Shown here: positions 17,883 to 26,411 of the stretch, in pieces | How positions within the stretch are numbered: the first letter of the stretch is position 1 | Layout: each line of letters starts with the position of its first letter | NCBI RefSeq assembly: GCF_900167975.1 | Contig: NZ_FUZU01000001.1 | Span: 840,580-904,579 of the forward strand | From: Ohtaekwangia koreensis | Lineage (GTDB): Bacteria > Bacteroidota > Bacteroidia > Cytophagales > Cyclobacteriaceae | Direction: 5' to 3' | Length of the DNA: 64,000 nucleotides | Program-made: the position numbers and the translations under genes | Notes under the pieces: model-generated | Told to the model about the DNA's origin: nothing | What the model saw: only the letters and a program-made list of their open reading frames with translations | Database searches by the model: none

Positions 17883-18521
17883 ATGATTAACTACCTGCTT
17901 ATTGATTCGTTGTTATTAGGTGTGCAGCATTCTTTTGAGCCTGATCACATGGCCGCTGTTTCAGTTTTGGCGAGTGAACAAAATAAAAGTGCACTCCAGC
18001 GGTGGAAGCTGATCTGGCGATCATCGCACTGGGCACTTGGACATTCGCTTAGTCTGATACTCTTTGCAGTACTTGTTCTTTTGTTGAAATCTACTATATC
18101 CCTTGAAGTTGCCAGTAAAGTTGAATGGTTAATCGGCCCCTTAATGATCTGGCTCGGAATAGTAGCAATCCACAGAAACTTCAGGCACGCAACGATAGCT
18201 CCCAAGCCTATAGCTCCCAGGTTCAGCCGATCGTTCTGGGTGGGAATGATTCATGGCCTTGCAGGTACCGGAGGCGCTTGCACGGTTGCACTAACCCTCG
18301 CAGCAAAAGATTCTTCCACAGCAGTATGGATCATTATTTTGCAAAGTATAGGAGTCATTTTCTCTATGTCAGCCTATGGATACTTTTTTACGTTCTCGCT
18401 GAATAAGTTTGCATCAGAAAGCGCATCTGTTCTGAAGATCATTAATTTACTAGTAGGTGTCTTTTCGATCACCATTGGGATTATTACTATATATAACTCC
18501 CTGGAATTTGTTTTCACCTGA
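17883..18521 (+). CDS. NiCoT/UreH-like membrane protein, candidate cobalt importer
   Basis: The 212-residue protein has about six hydrophobic helices. Helix I carries HSFEPDH (residues 16-22), the HX4DH signature that binds metal in nickel/cobalt transporters of the NiCoT and RcnA type. A GHS motif in helix II (about residue 53) is another conserved element. It is shorter than classical HoxN/NixA (about 330-350) and closer to the UreH-like transmembrane family. Because it lies between cobN and an adenosyltransferase in a riboswitch-led operon, cobalt supply is the best guess. Export of surplus metal cannot be excluded from sequence. Confidence 0.75.
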   Translation: MINYLLIDSLLLGVQHSFEPDHMAAVSVLASEQNKSALQRWKLIWRSSHWALGHSLSLILFAVLVLLLKSTISLEVASKVEWLIGPLMIWLGIVAIHRNFRHATIAPKPIAPRFSRSFWVGMIHGLAGTGGACTVALTLAAKDSSTAVWIIILQSIGVIFSMSAYGYFFTFSLNKFASESASVLKIINLLVGVFSITIGIITIYNSLEFVFT

Positions 18522-18576
18522 AAGTATACTTGACTATCAATAAGATTTACGATTATCCATAACGATTAATAACACA

Positions 18577-19167
18577 ATGAAAATCTACACACGAAAAGGC
18601 GATCACGGACAAACCGGAGTATTCGGTGGAAAACGAGAGAGTAAAGACAGTGCACGTATTGAATGCAACGGTGCTATAGATGAAGCTAATTCAACGTTAG
18701 GATTGTTGCGCTCCAAACTCGAGCCATCACATGACTGGCAAGCGAATCTGCACAAGATTCAGAAAGACCTGATGGACATGATGTCACACCTTGCACGTCC
18801 ATCGGATTCAAGTAAAGTAAATACAAATCCGAAGCCTGTTGATGGCGCTTCGTTTTGTGAAGCGTGGATCGATCAACTTGAGGGCGAGATGACTGAGCCA
18901 TCCGATTATTTTTTACTACCGGGTGGGAATGAAATCTCTGCGTTGTGTCATGTTGTGCGAACGCAAATCAGGCGTGCCGAGCGTAGACTGGTAACGTTAA
19001 GCAAAGAAGATCCCGCTTGCGTGGAAGAATATATAGCATCCTATATTAATCGCTTGTCAGATTTGTTCTTTACACTTTCACGGGCAGAAATGGCCTCCAA
19101 AGGAATTGAAGAAGAACGCTGGCAATTATTCTTGTATAAGCGTAAACGAAAAGAGGAGCAGGTATAA
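18577..19167 (+). CDS. pduO: PduO-type ATP:cob(I)alamin adenosyltransferase
   Basis: The 196-residue protein starts MKIYTRKGDHGQTG, the ATP-binding N-terminus of PduO-type adenosyltransferases. It also has the internal FLLPGG segment and the VRTQIRRAERRLV helix with the conserved arginines. The enzyme transfers the adenosyl group of ATP to cob(I)alamin or cob(I)yrinate a,c-diamide to give the adenosyl form. It is the last plus-strand gene of the riboswitch-led set. The ring-closing steps catalysed by CobB, CobQ and CbiB are encoded a few kilobases further on. Confidence 0.93.
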   Translation: MKIYTRKGDHGQTGVFGGKRESKDSARIECNGAIDEANSTLGLLRSKLEPSHDWQANLHKIQKDLMDMMSHLARPSDSSKVNTNPKPVDGASFCEAWIDQLEGEMTEPSDYFLLPGGNEISALCHVVRTQIRRAERRLVTLSKEDPACVEEYIASYINRLSDLFFTLSRAEMASKGIEEERWQLFLYKRKRKEEQV

Positions 19168-19236
19168 TCAGGAGTCTCTTTAACTAAATGCAGATGAATT
19201 TATCAGATAGATTTGCTTGAGCCAAACGGAGATATC

Positions 19237-20382
19237 TTATTTAAAGTATACTGGTGTATGATCCGGAAAAAGTTCCGGATGAAAAATTCTTCCGAGATCC
19301 TTTAAGATAACCTGTGGTTCTACAAATCCTTGCTCCCAGTAATTGTTTTTACCAAAAGCATTTACCATGGCGTTATTCATATAGAAATTATTATTGCGGA
19401 TACTTTTGAAAGACCTGATCTCAGGCATTTCGTTTAGTACCTGCTCGCGTTCTTTGAAAATCATTTGAATGTTTATGAAGTAATCAGCCTCGAGTCCCTT
19501 GCTGAGCAACTGTTCATAGTTGAGTTTGATGTTGCCGGAGGTAGAATCATCTTTCCAGATATAGTCTGCCCCGGCATCTTTCAGAAGTTGTGCAAAGTAG
19601 CTTTTTCCGCCTGGCGCTACCCACACTCCCTTGCTGAAATATCCGGCTACAACGGTAGGCTTATGCGCGGCAGATCGCGTCAACTGTGATGTATGCAGAT
19701 AAGAAGATTCAATAGCCGTAAAGAGTGAATCAGCATATTGCCGTTTATCAAAGAACAATGCAAAAAACTTGATCCACTCAAGGCGACCCAAAGGATGGGT
19801 TTCAAAATGTGCAGGTATAGCGATGGTTCTTAATGCAAGATTCTCCAGTTGTCCGGCATTCCTGCCCGACATACTACTAACGGATTCAAAGATTGCATCA
19901 GGATGAATATTTACCAGTAACTCCAGGTTGAGTTGATCATAATTACCAACCTCATGAATTTGCCCGGACCTTACTTTATCAAGTATAGCTGGATTATATA
20001 CACTCTTGTAATCTTCAAGTCCAATGATCTTGTCGGTTTCTTGCAGACTATTAATAAGGCAAATGTGAGGGGAAGCGAGACAGACCACCTTTTCAAGAGG
20101 TACTTCTATATTGGATGCGGTTATACTGGATTTTTCCTGTATACTATCTTTCTTATGAAATATATACTGCTGCTCCTGGCCTGCTTCTAATTTTACCGTT
20201 GCTGCAATTTCGTTGCCATTGGTTTCTACAACAAACCTTTCTGCGTAACGAATATTGATTTCAGAGTGGGATTTATCGGTCTCGTCTTGTGGTTTATTAC
20301 AGCTGATACTTGTTAACAGGATTGCAAGGATATAAAATGCTTTTACGTTGTTCGATGCAATGAATTTTATATGTCGTTTCAT
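19237..20382 (-). CDS. btuF: ABC transporter corrinoid-binding lipoprotein (BtuF-like)
   Basis: The 381-residue protein has a signal sequence with lipobox TSISC (C28). A beta-rich N-terminal segment follows, then the BtuF/FhuD-type binding domain with two lobes joined by a long helix (for example KVVCLASPHICLINSL, DAIFESVSSMSGRN and ADYIWKDDSTSGNIKL). It should capture corrinoid in the periplasm and deliver it to the BtuCD-type transporter encoded at 7411-9598. It is transcribed away from that operon, 16 nt downstream of an AAA_28 gene. The riboswitch at 6.9 kb does not precede it directly. An iron-chelate substrate is a less likely alternative. Confidence 0.85.
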   Translation of the reverse strand: MKRHIKFIASNNVKAFYILAILLTSISCNKPQDETDKSHSEINIRYAERFVVETNGNEIAATVKLEAGQEQQYIFHKKDSIQEKSSITASNIEVPLEKVVCLASPHICLINSLQETDKIIGLEDYKSVYNPAILDKVRSGQIHEVGNYDQLNLELLVNIHPDAIFESVSSMSGRNAGQLENLALRTIAIPAHFETHPLGRLEWIKFFALFFDKRQYADSLFTAIESSYLHTSQLTRSAAHKPTVVAGYFSKGVWVAPGGKSYFAQLLKDAGADYIWKDDSTSGNIKLNYEQLLSKGLEADYFINIQMIFKEREQVLNEMPEIRSFKSIRNNNFYMNNAMVNAFGKNNYWEQGFVEPQVILKDLGRIFHPELFPDHTPVYFK

Positions 20383-20397
20383 AAGATGATTCGTGAT

Positions 20398-20967
20398 TCA
20401 ATGGATTAAAGCAGGATGGTGTGCTTTCGTTGTATTTAGAATGAATTCAACACGTTCAGCAAGCGTACCTTTCGGAACTTCGGTAAGAATATAGCTAAGC
20501 GATTTGTAAGCAGTATAAATGCAATGGTATAGATCAATAGCGTTCTGAGGTGTTTGAGGGCGTTCCGGATCATTTGTATAGATCTCCGGCCAGGGTGGGC
20601 AAATGAAAACATGGGAGGCATAGCGGTATAGGTTGGATGCGTCAGAGATTGTTGCGCTTACTGGTATACCGGTAAAACGCAGGTAGCCTGAAATGTCTGG
20701 TATACCACGATCAAAAAAAGTCAGACTGCTTTCATGCTGAGCTTGCAGGAATTGTTTTTCCATATCAAGCAACGCGAGGTCGGCAAAGTTTTTCATGTTC
20801 TTCCAGGGAAATGCACCATCTTTCAGAAGCGATTGCTGTCTGATTAATTTTCGTGAGACTTCGTCAAAAGTTTTATAGCCCATTTTTGACAACGTATCAA
20901 TGATGCTCGTTTTGCCGCTTCCCGGTCCACCGGTAATTACATACTTTAAATTGCCTAATGCCTTCAC
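20398..20967 (-). CDS. AAA_28-family P-loop ATPase/kinase-like protein
   Basis: The 189-residue protein has Walker A GGPGSGKT (13-20) and a LTFFDRGIPD segment typical of AAA_28 proteins, which are relatives of the NadR ribosylnicotinamide kinase domain and of small nucleotide-binding kinases. The substrate is unknown. The gene shares a transcript with btuF (16 nt apart) and is divergent from cobB, so a corrinoid-related task is possible. The window lacks the usual adenosylcobinamide kinase CobU, and this gene is one candidate for a substitute. That is only a hypothesis, since AAA_28 genes also occur away from B12 loci. Confidence 0.7.
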   Translation of the reverse strand: MKALGNLKYVITGGPGSGKTSIIDTLSKMGYKTFDEVSRKLIRQQSLLKDGAFPWKNMKNFADLALLDMEKQFLQAQHESSLTFFDRGIPDISGYLRFTGIPVSATISDASNLYRYASHVFICPPWPEIYTNDPERPQTPQNAIDLYHCIYTAYKSLSYILTEVPKGTLAERVEFILNTTKAHHPALIH

Positions 20968-21064
20968 TATAAAATATAGCGCAAGGTAACATGCCGATAC
21001 TATATATAAACATTTAATAATAAACTTTATCGATTTCTTTTAGAGTGTATACCACCGTTCGCTC

Positions 21065-21072
21065 TATCTTTG
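21065..21072 (+). promoter_or_regulatory. Candidate -7 element immediately before cobB
   Basis: TATCTTTG matches the TAnnTTTG consensus exactly and lies 6 nt before the cobB ATG at 21079. If used, transcription would begin about at the start codon, giving a leaderless mRNA. No matching TTTG -33 element is obvious, so this may be chance. Confidence 0.3.
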
Positions 21073-21078
21073 CTTTAC

Positions 21079-22383
21079 ATGAAATATCATTTTTTAGTTT
21101 CTGCGCCGTCCAGTAATTCCGGTAAGACAACGGTAACGCTGGGCCTTATAAAATTGTTTAAGGAGAAAGGAATGACCGTGCAGGTTTTTAAATGTGGTCC
21201 GGATTATATCGATACTAAATTCCTGTCGCAAGCGGCTCAACGTCCTGCAATCAACCTGGATACATTCATGATGAGCCCTGATCATGTAAAGGATTTATAC
21301 CAACGCTATAGCGATACAGCAGATGTATCCATCATAGAGGGTGTGATGGGATTGTTTGATGGATCGGACAGAATGCAGGGAAGCAGTGCGGAAATTGCTA
21401 TACTCCTGGATGTTCCGGTCATATTAGTACTTCCGACGAAAGCAAGTGCATATTCCGTGGCTCCTATACTATACGGGTTTAAAAATTTTGATCCGAGAAT
21501 TAAGATCGCTGGTGTTATTTTTAATCACGTCAACACCATTTCGCATTATAATTTTTTGAAAGATTCTGCTGCGGATGTTGGTGTTCCGTGTTTTGGATTT
21601 GTACCCGGTAGTGACGAAATAAAAATTCCCTCACGGCACCTTGGTCTCACACTTGAAAGTAATGGTGATGCTATCATTCAGAAAATCGCAGCGCACATAA
21701 GCAAGACTGTTTCACTGGATACTATAACTGAGACATGCCTCGTAACGGATAGAGGTTCGTCTAGGCAGAGTGCACCTGTACATACGGAGAGGTCGCGGCT
21801 CAAAATCGCCATCGCGCATGACGCGGCATTTACATTTACCTATCATGAGAATATTGAAGTATTGAATCGGAGGTATGATGTGGTGTTTTTTAGCCCGCTG
21901 GAAGATTCATCTATACCGGAAGCTGATATACTATACCTGGCTGGCGGTTATCCTGAATTATTTCTGGATCGGCTATCGGCAAATATATCCATGAAACAAT
22001 CACTGGCAGTCTATTGCGATAATGGTGGGAAGGTATTGGCGGAGTGCGGTGGAATAATGTATCTCGGCAACGCCATTATCGATTCCTCCGGCAAACCTTA
22101 TGATATGAGTGGGGTTCTTGATTTGCAGACGTCAATGGCTGAACGGGTATTAACTTTAGGGTATCGGAAATTTGCCCTTAATAATGAGATATATTGTGGG
22201 CATGAATTTCACTATTCAGCACTTAGAACTAAATTCCCTATAGCCGCCATCGGTGATATACGCAATGCAAAAGATGAACCTGTGAAGATGAAGGTATATC
22301 GCTACAAAAACGTTATTGCATCGTATATGCATTTTTATTGGGGCGATAAAATCTCTTTTATCGAAGAGATTTTTCAGATATAG
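21079..22383 (+). CDS. cobB: Cobyrinate a,c-diamide synthase (CobB/CbiA)
   Basis: From ATG 21079 the protein has 434 residues; a TTG nine bases upstream is less likely. The N-terminal domain has the dethiobiotin-synthetase-like P-loop SSNSGKTTVTLG. The C-terminal class I glutamine amidotransferase domain has the nucleophile cysteine in LAECGGIMYLG and the catalytic histidine in HEFHYSALR. The enzyme amidates the a and c carboxylates of cobyrinate or hydrogenobyrinate using ATP and glutamine, giving the substrate of CobN in the aerobic route. It is divergent from the AAA_28/btuF pair and converges on cbiB with a 20-bp gap. Confidence 0.95.
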   Translation: MKYHFLVSAPSSNSGKTTVTLGLIKLFKEKGMTVQVFKCGPDYIDTKFLSQAAQRPAINLDTFMMSPDHVKDLYQRYSDTADVSIIEGVMGLFDGSDRMQGSSAEIAILLDVPVILVLPTKASAYSVAPILYGFKNFDPRIKIAGVIFNHVNTISHYNFLKDSAADVGVPCFGFVPGSDEIKIPSRHLGLTLESNGDAIIQKIAAHISKTVSLDTITETCLVTDRGSSRQSAPVHTERSRLKIAIAHDAAFTFTYHENIEVLNRRYDVVFFSPLEDSSIPEADILYLAGGYPELFLDRLSANISMKQSLAVYCDNGGKVLAECGGIMYLGNAIIDSSGKPYDMSGVLDLQTSMAERVLTLGYRKFALNNEIYCGHEFHYSALRTKFPIAAIGDIRNAKDEPVKMKVYRYKNVIASYMHFYWGDKISFIEEIFQI

Positions 22384-22403
22384 GTGCTAAAAGTGATGTG
22401 GGT

Positions 22404-23339
22404 CTACATCAATACAAAGTTCAATAAGACTATTATTGCAGCACTCAGGAATGTAACGGCATGATTTATATAGATTACAGTGTTGATCTCCCGGTCTTCA
22501 ATATTCCTGGGGTTTGTTCCGATATAAGGTTTTTCCACTAATATTCCGTGATAATAATTGTTGCCGCCAAAGCGACAATCCAATGCGCCAGCGAGCGCTG
22601 CTTCAGGGTAGCCGGCATTCGGGCTTTTATGTAGACGACCATATACAAACGTAAAGTATATAGCACGCTTGCTAAGTGTCACCAGACTTATGAATAACGC
22701 TGTTAATCGGGCCGGTATATAATTCGCCACATCATCCAGGCGTGCTGCAAATTTTCCGAACTGCTCATATCGTGGACTGCGATATGCGATCATCGAGTCA
22801 AGCGTGTTGATCATTTTATAGGCCATCATCGCGGGTACACCACCAATGGCATAATAGAAGAGTGGTGCGATAACACCATCCGAAAGATTTTCCGACATGG
22901 TTTCGAAAACAGCAGTCTTGATTTGTTGGTCGCTCAGGTTTTTTGTTTCACGCCCTACAATCCGCGAGAGCTGTGTTCTGGCTGTTGGCAGATCGACCTT
23001 TAATTTTTTAAATACATTCCTTCCTTCGTCTATGAGACAGCGATTTGCGATACCAAAGTATACAAACAATGATGTGCATGCGATGTGTATATAGTCATTC
23101 AAGGAGAAGATGAATTTTTCTGCGAGAAAAAATGTCAGGTAAGTAGAGCCGATCAGTGCAATGGATAAAAAGAGTCCCTTTAGGAAACGATAATTCCTTG
23201 TATTTAATTTTTTTTCGCCTGCGTTGATCAGATTACCGAATAGTCTTACCGGGTGAGGCATCTTTTCAGGATCACCCAATAACAAATCTAATATATAGCC
23301 AATGATTAAAGGAGCTACGAACCGGTATATGCTTTCCAT
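22404..23339 (-). CDS. cbiB: Adenosylcobinamide-phosphate synthase (CbiB/CobD)
   Basis: The conserved start is MESIYRFVAPLIIGYILDL at 23339, giving 311 residues; the frame stays open a further 36 codons upstream but those overlap the next gene. Family motifs include the LDLLLGDPEKMPHPVRLFG region, quoted as LLLGDPEKMPHPV, and NLSDGVIAPLFYYAIGG. Several membrane helices are present. The enzyme joins aminopropanol phosphate or aminopropanol to adenosylcobyric acid. The start codon overlaps the 3' end of the aminotransferase-like gene upstream by 25 bp, indicating coupled translation in a cobQ-cobD-cbiB operon. Confidence 0.95.
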   Translation of the reverse strand: MESIYRFVAPLIIGYILDLLLGDPEKMPHPVRLFGNLINAGEKKLNTRNYRFLKGLFLSIALIGSTYLTFFLAEKFIFSLNDYIHIACTSLFVYFGIANRCLIDEGRNVFKKLKVDLPTARTQLSRIVGRETKNLSDQQIKTAVFETMSENLSDGVIAPLFYYAIGGVPAMMAYKMINTLDSMIAYRSPRYEQFGKFAARLDDVANYIPARLTALFISLVTLSKRAIYFTFVYGRLHKSPNAGYPEAALAGALDCRFGGNNYYHGILVEKPYIGTNPRNIEDREINTVIYINHAVTFLSAAIIVLLNFVLM

Positions 23340-24346
23340 GCGCGAAGGCCGTTTAATAAAAGTATATTCTTCTCTCTGTCGAGCGTGGCAAGTCGGAAGT
23401 ACTGATGATTGAGTCCACGAAAGTTGGAAGCATCGCGAATCAGGCACCCGTTATAGTTAATGAGATATTCCTTTAGTGCTGATGCACTTCCGTTCGCCAT
23501 CTTTGTTAGAAAATAGGTGGTTGAAGATTGCATCGCTTCAAAGCCTCCAATTTTGTTGATCTCTTCTCGAAACCACAGGCATTCGGTTAACAAGGGTGCC
23601 ATAGATGGCTTTAACTGTTTATAGTTATCTGCTACAAATTCCATTGTATGTAATGCGATTGCATTCACCGCCCAGGGAATTTTGAAACGTGCTATAGCTT
23701 CAACTTGCTCAGGTTGTCCGGCTATAAAACCGATTCGTAGCCCTGGAATGCCAAACGTTTTCGTGAAGGAATGTACAATCAAAAAATTTGGGATGCTATA
23801 AATATAGGGAAGAATACTCTGTCGGCTGACCGTGAAGTCAGCGTAGGCTTCGTCCACGATAAAGAGAGTATCCGTATTTGTCTTCATTAAATCTAGCAAG
23901 AAGCCGCTTTCAAATTGTTGTCCTGTTGGATTATTGGGATTGCATATAAAAGCAATCTTCGTACGGATCTTCAGATCGTTTTTCAGATCCTCGAAAGGAA
24001 TGAAAGAGCATTGAATATCGTTGACGTTCGCTGCGTCTTCGTATTCCGAAAAGGTAGGCGTAAAAATAGTCGCAGTGGTTTGGCGAAACGCTTGTGCGAT
24101 CATATAGAAAGCTTCGGCTGCACCATTCGTGATAATAAAATTGTTCGCATTCAGCGAGTATATAGATGCCAGTTTTTTACAGAGACTATCACCGTTGGGT
24201 TCCGGGTAATTTTTTACGAATGGAATTGACCGTTGTATAGCATCCAACACCTGTGGGTCTGGCCCTTTATACCAGACGTTCGAACTGAAGTTGGCAATGA
24301 TCTTATCCTGAAACTTATATAGATCGTCTCCGTGTCCGTAAATCAT
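23315..24346 (-). CDS. cobD: Threonine-phosphate decarboxylase-like PLP enzyme (CobD, HisC family)
   Basis: The 343-residue protein is a class I/II aminotransferase-fold enzyme with TNGAAEAFY, NPNNPTGQ, DEAYADF and the PLP lysine in HSFTKTFGIPGLRIG. This is the HisC/CobD subfamily. In B12 synthesis, CobD decarboxylates L-threonine-3-phosphate to aminopropanol phosphate for attachment by CbiB. Its position between cobQ and cbiB, overlapping both (4 bp and 25 bp), supports this over histidinol-phosphate aminotransferase. Confidence 0.9.
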   Translation of the reverse strand: MIYGHGDDLYKFQDKIIANFSSNVWYKGPDPQVLDAIQRSIPFVKNYPEPNGDSLCKKLASIYSLNANNFIITNGAAEAFYMIAQAFRQTTATIFTPTFSEYEDAANVNDIQCSFIPFEDLKNDLKIRTKIAFICNPNNPTGQQFESGFLLDLMKTNTDTLFIVDEAYADFTVSRQSILPYIYSIPNFLIVHSFTKTFGIPGLRIGFIAGQPEQVEAIARFKIPWAVNAIALHTMEFVADNYKQLKPSMAPLLTECLWFREEINKIGGFEAMQSSTTYFLTKMANGSASALKEYLINYNGCLIRDASNFRGLNHQYFRLATLDREKNILLLNGLRAWKAYTGS

Positions 24347-25812
24347 TGTGCTTGTATAATAGTATAGATTCGGTTTACATCCACGGCTTTTCGAACCCAG
24401 TCTGCCAATAGATCGTATTGCTTTTCTTTATAGGCCTGTGGTGGTATAGATGGGATTTCAATATTGTAATTTTTGAACAACGATTTCAGTACCGATGGAT
24501 TATCAAATATACCATGAATATAGCTTCCCCAGCAATGATCGTTTAAATAGTAGCCGTCCATAGTTCCATCTTCCATTACACTTACCGGGTTTTCTTCCTG
24601 TATAGCGTGCGTAACACCCATGTGGATTTCGTAACCCTTGCAAGGCTCCGTCATGTTTTCCCTATAATAAAACTGTTTTTGAAAGGTTTGCTTGGTTTGT
24701 GCCAATGTCGTTATAACAGGCAAAAGCCCCAATCCCTTGCTATACTGTTGCTCAGATTCGATTTGCAACGGGTCGTGTATTTCCGCACCCAACATTTGAT
24801 ACCCGCCACATATACCGATTATTGTTTTCTTACCTCGGTGAGCGGTATAGATCACTTCATCAAGACCATGGTCATATATAGCTTGCAGATCCTGAATTGT
24901 ATTTTTACTTCCTGGAATAATAATGATGTCGGCTTGCTTTACGAAATCGGGTTCCATCGAGTAAAATAAATTTACTCCTTTCTGATTTTCAATAACATTG
25001 AAATCGGTAAAGTTGGAAATCCGGGGAAGGCGGATCACACAAACGTTAAGTTTGCCAACGGCAGGCCTGCTGTTTTTTACCTCGAGACCCACGGAGTCTT
25101 CATCATCAATATCAATAGTATCGAAATAAGGAACGACTCCAAGAACGGGTACTTCCGTAATCTCTTCCAATATTTTTATGCCACTATCGAAAAGTCGTGT
25201 GTCACCTCTGAATTTATTAACGATAATTCCTTTGATCAATTTGCGCTCATGTTCAGGGAGTAGTTTAACCGAGCCATACAGGCTGGCAAAGATTCCACCC
25301 CGATCTATATCAGCGACTAGTATAACGGCTGCGTTTGCATGGAGTGCCATCCGCATGTTGACTATATCTTTATCTTTCAGATTTAATTCCGTTATACTTC
25401 CTGCGCCTTCCATTACAACAGGGTTATATTGTGAAGCAAGTCGTGAAAAAGATTTCTTTACTTCTTCGAAGAGTGCATCCTTGCCTTCTTTTTTAAAATA
25501 GTCATAAGCCGATTGATTCCCGATAGGCTTACCATGCAAAATCACTTGAGATGATAAATTTCCGGTGGGCTTGAGCAATACCGGATTCATATCGGTATGG
25601 CAAGGTATACCGGCTGCTTCAGCTTGTGTTGCCTGTGCTCTTCCTATTTCAAGCCCCTCCGGAGTAGCATAGCTGTTCAATGACATATTTTGCGCCTTGA
25701 AGGGAGCAGGATTAAATCCATCTTGTTTAAAGATGCGACAGAAAGCAGTGGTAAGTATACTTTTACCAACGTTTGATGCCGTGCCGGCAAACATCAGTGG
25801 TTTGAAGGTCAT
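24343..25812 (-). CDS. cobQ: Cobyric acid synthase (CobQ)
   Basis: Starting at the ATG at 25812 gives 489 residues beginning MTFKPLMFAGTASNVGKS, which contains the conserved P-loop-like segment; the open frame extends 31 codons further upstream without similarity. The C-terminal amidotransferase domain has the nucleophile in GICGGYQMLG and a catalytic histidine near GSYIHGIFDN. CobQ amidates carboxylates b, d, e and g of adenosylcobyrinate a,c-diamide to make adenosylcobyric acid. It is first in a three-gene overlapping operon with cobD and cbiB, and its last codons overlap the cobD start by 4 bp. Confidence 0.95.
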   Translation of the reverse strand: MTFKPLMFAGTASNVGKSILTTAFCRIFKQDGFNPAPFKAQNMSLNSYATPEGLEIGRAQATQAEAAGIPCHTDMNPVLLKPTGNLSSQVILHGKPIGNQSAYDYFKKEGKDALFEEVKKSFSRLASQYNPVVMEGAGSITELNLKDKDIVNMRMALHANAAVILVADIDRGGIFASLYGSVKLLPEHERKLIKGIIVNKFRGDTRLFDSGIKILEEITEVPVLGVVPYFDTIDIDDEDSVGLEVKNSRPAVGKLNVCVIRLPRISNFTDFNVIENQKGVNLFYSMEPDFVKQADIIIIPGSKNTIQDLQAIYDHGLDEVIYTAHRGKKTIIGICGGYQMLGAEIHDPLQIESEQQYSKGLGLLPVITTLAQTKQTFQKQFYYRENMTEPCKGYEIHMGVTHAIQEENPVSVMEDGTMDGYYLNDHCWGSYIHGIFDNPSVLKSLFKNYNIEIPSIPPQAYKEKQYDLLADWVRKAVDVNRIYTIIQAQ

Positions 25813-25913
25813 GAAGCTAAGTTTAACAGGTGCTAATCCGAGCCCGAATATAGATTGTTGTGCTATACAGTGTTGAATTATTTTTACCTTGTAGCACCTA
25901 ATCAAAACAACTT

Positions 25914-26354
25914 ATGGAGCCGATAGATCAAATACTCGATGCACCCGCTGATGCAGAGCGACACTTAAAATTTGCTGGTTTTTGGATACGTACCTGTGCC
26001 TTGCTGATTGATCTTGTTATTCTGATGTTTGTCATTTCAATTGTATCTGTATTGGTGTTAGGCGATGCCGGAGAAGGTGTGCTTTTTGTAATTGTATTTT
26101 GGGCTATCATTATACTTTATTTTAGTATACTGGAAAGCTCTGGTAAGCAAGCTACTTTTGGAAAGCAAGCTGTTCGTATAAAAGTTGGTAAATCGCAAGG
26201 GGAAAAATTATCGTTTGCCAATGCGCTAGGCAGATCTTTCGGTAAATTTGTGTCACAACTTTTCTTTTGCATTGGTTTTATGATGGTTGGCTGGGATAGT
26301 AATAAACAGGGTATCCATGACAAGCTCGCCAATACATACGTTTATTACGCATAG
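25914..26354 (+). CDS. RDD family membrane protein
   Basis: The 146-residue protein has an RDD domain: FAGFWIRTCALLIDLVIL (helix I with the R and D residues), a second hydrophobic helix, and the FGKQAVRIKVGKSQGEKLSFANALGR segment, quoted as GKQAVRIKVG, followed by a third helix and GIHDKLANTYV. RDD proteins are small membrane proteins of largely unknown function; some act in ion transport or protein quality control. It is divergent from cobQ with about 100 bp between starts, and converges on the DUF58 operon. A second, longer RDD protein lies at 32685. Confidence 0.8.
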   Translation: MEPIDQILDAPADAERHLKFAGFWIRTCALLIDLVILMFVISIVSVLVLGDAGEGVLFVIVFWAIIILYFSILESSGKQATFGKQAVRIKVGKSQGEKLSFANALGRSFGKFVSQLFFCIGFMMVGWDSNKQGIHDKLANTYVYYA

Positions 26355-26366
26355 GCTATACATAGT

Positions 26367-26411
26367 GAATGATCTGACTGGCGGCTTAGTAACTGTACGA
26401 TCAGATCATTC
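26367..26411. terminator. Hairpin between converging RDD and DUF58 genes
   Basis: GAATGATCTGA at 26367-26377 and TCAGATCATTC at 26401-26411 form a perfect 11-bp stem with a 23-nt loop. The right arm contains the stop codon of the minus-strand DUF58 gene. Its location between two converging genes suggests a shared terminator, although there is no strong U-tract. Confidence 0.5.
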
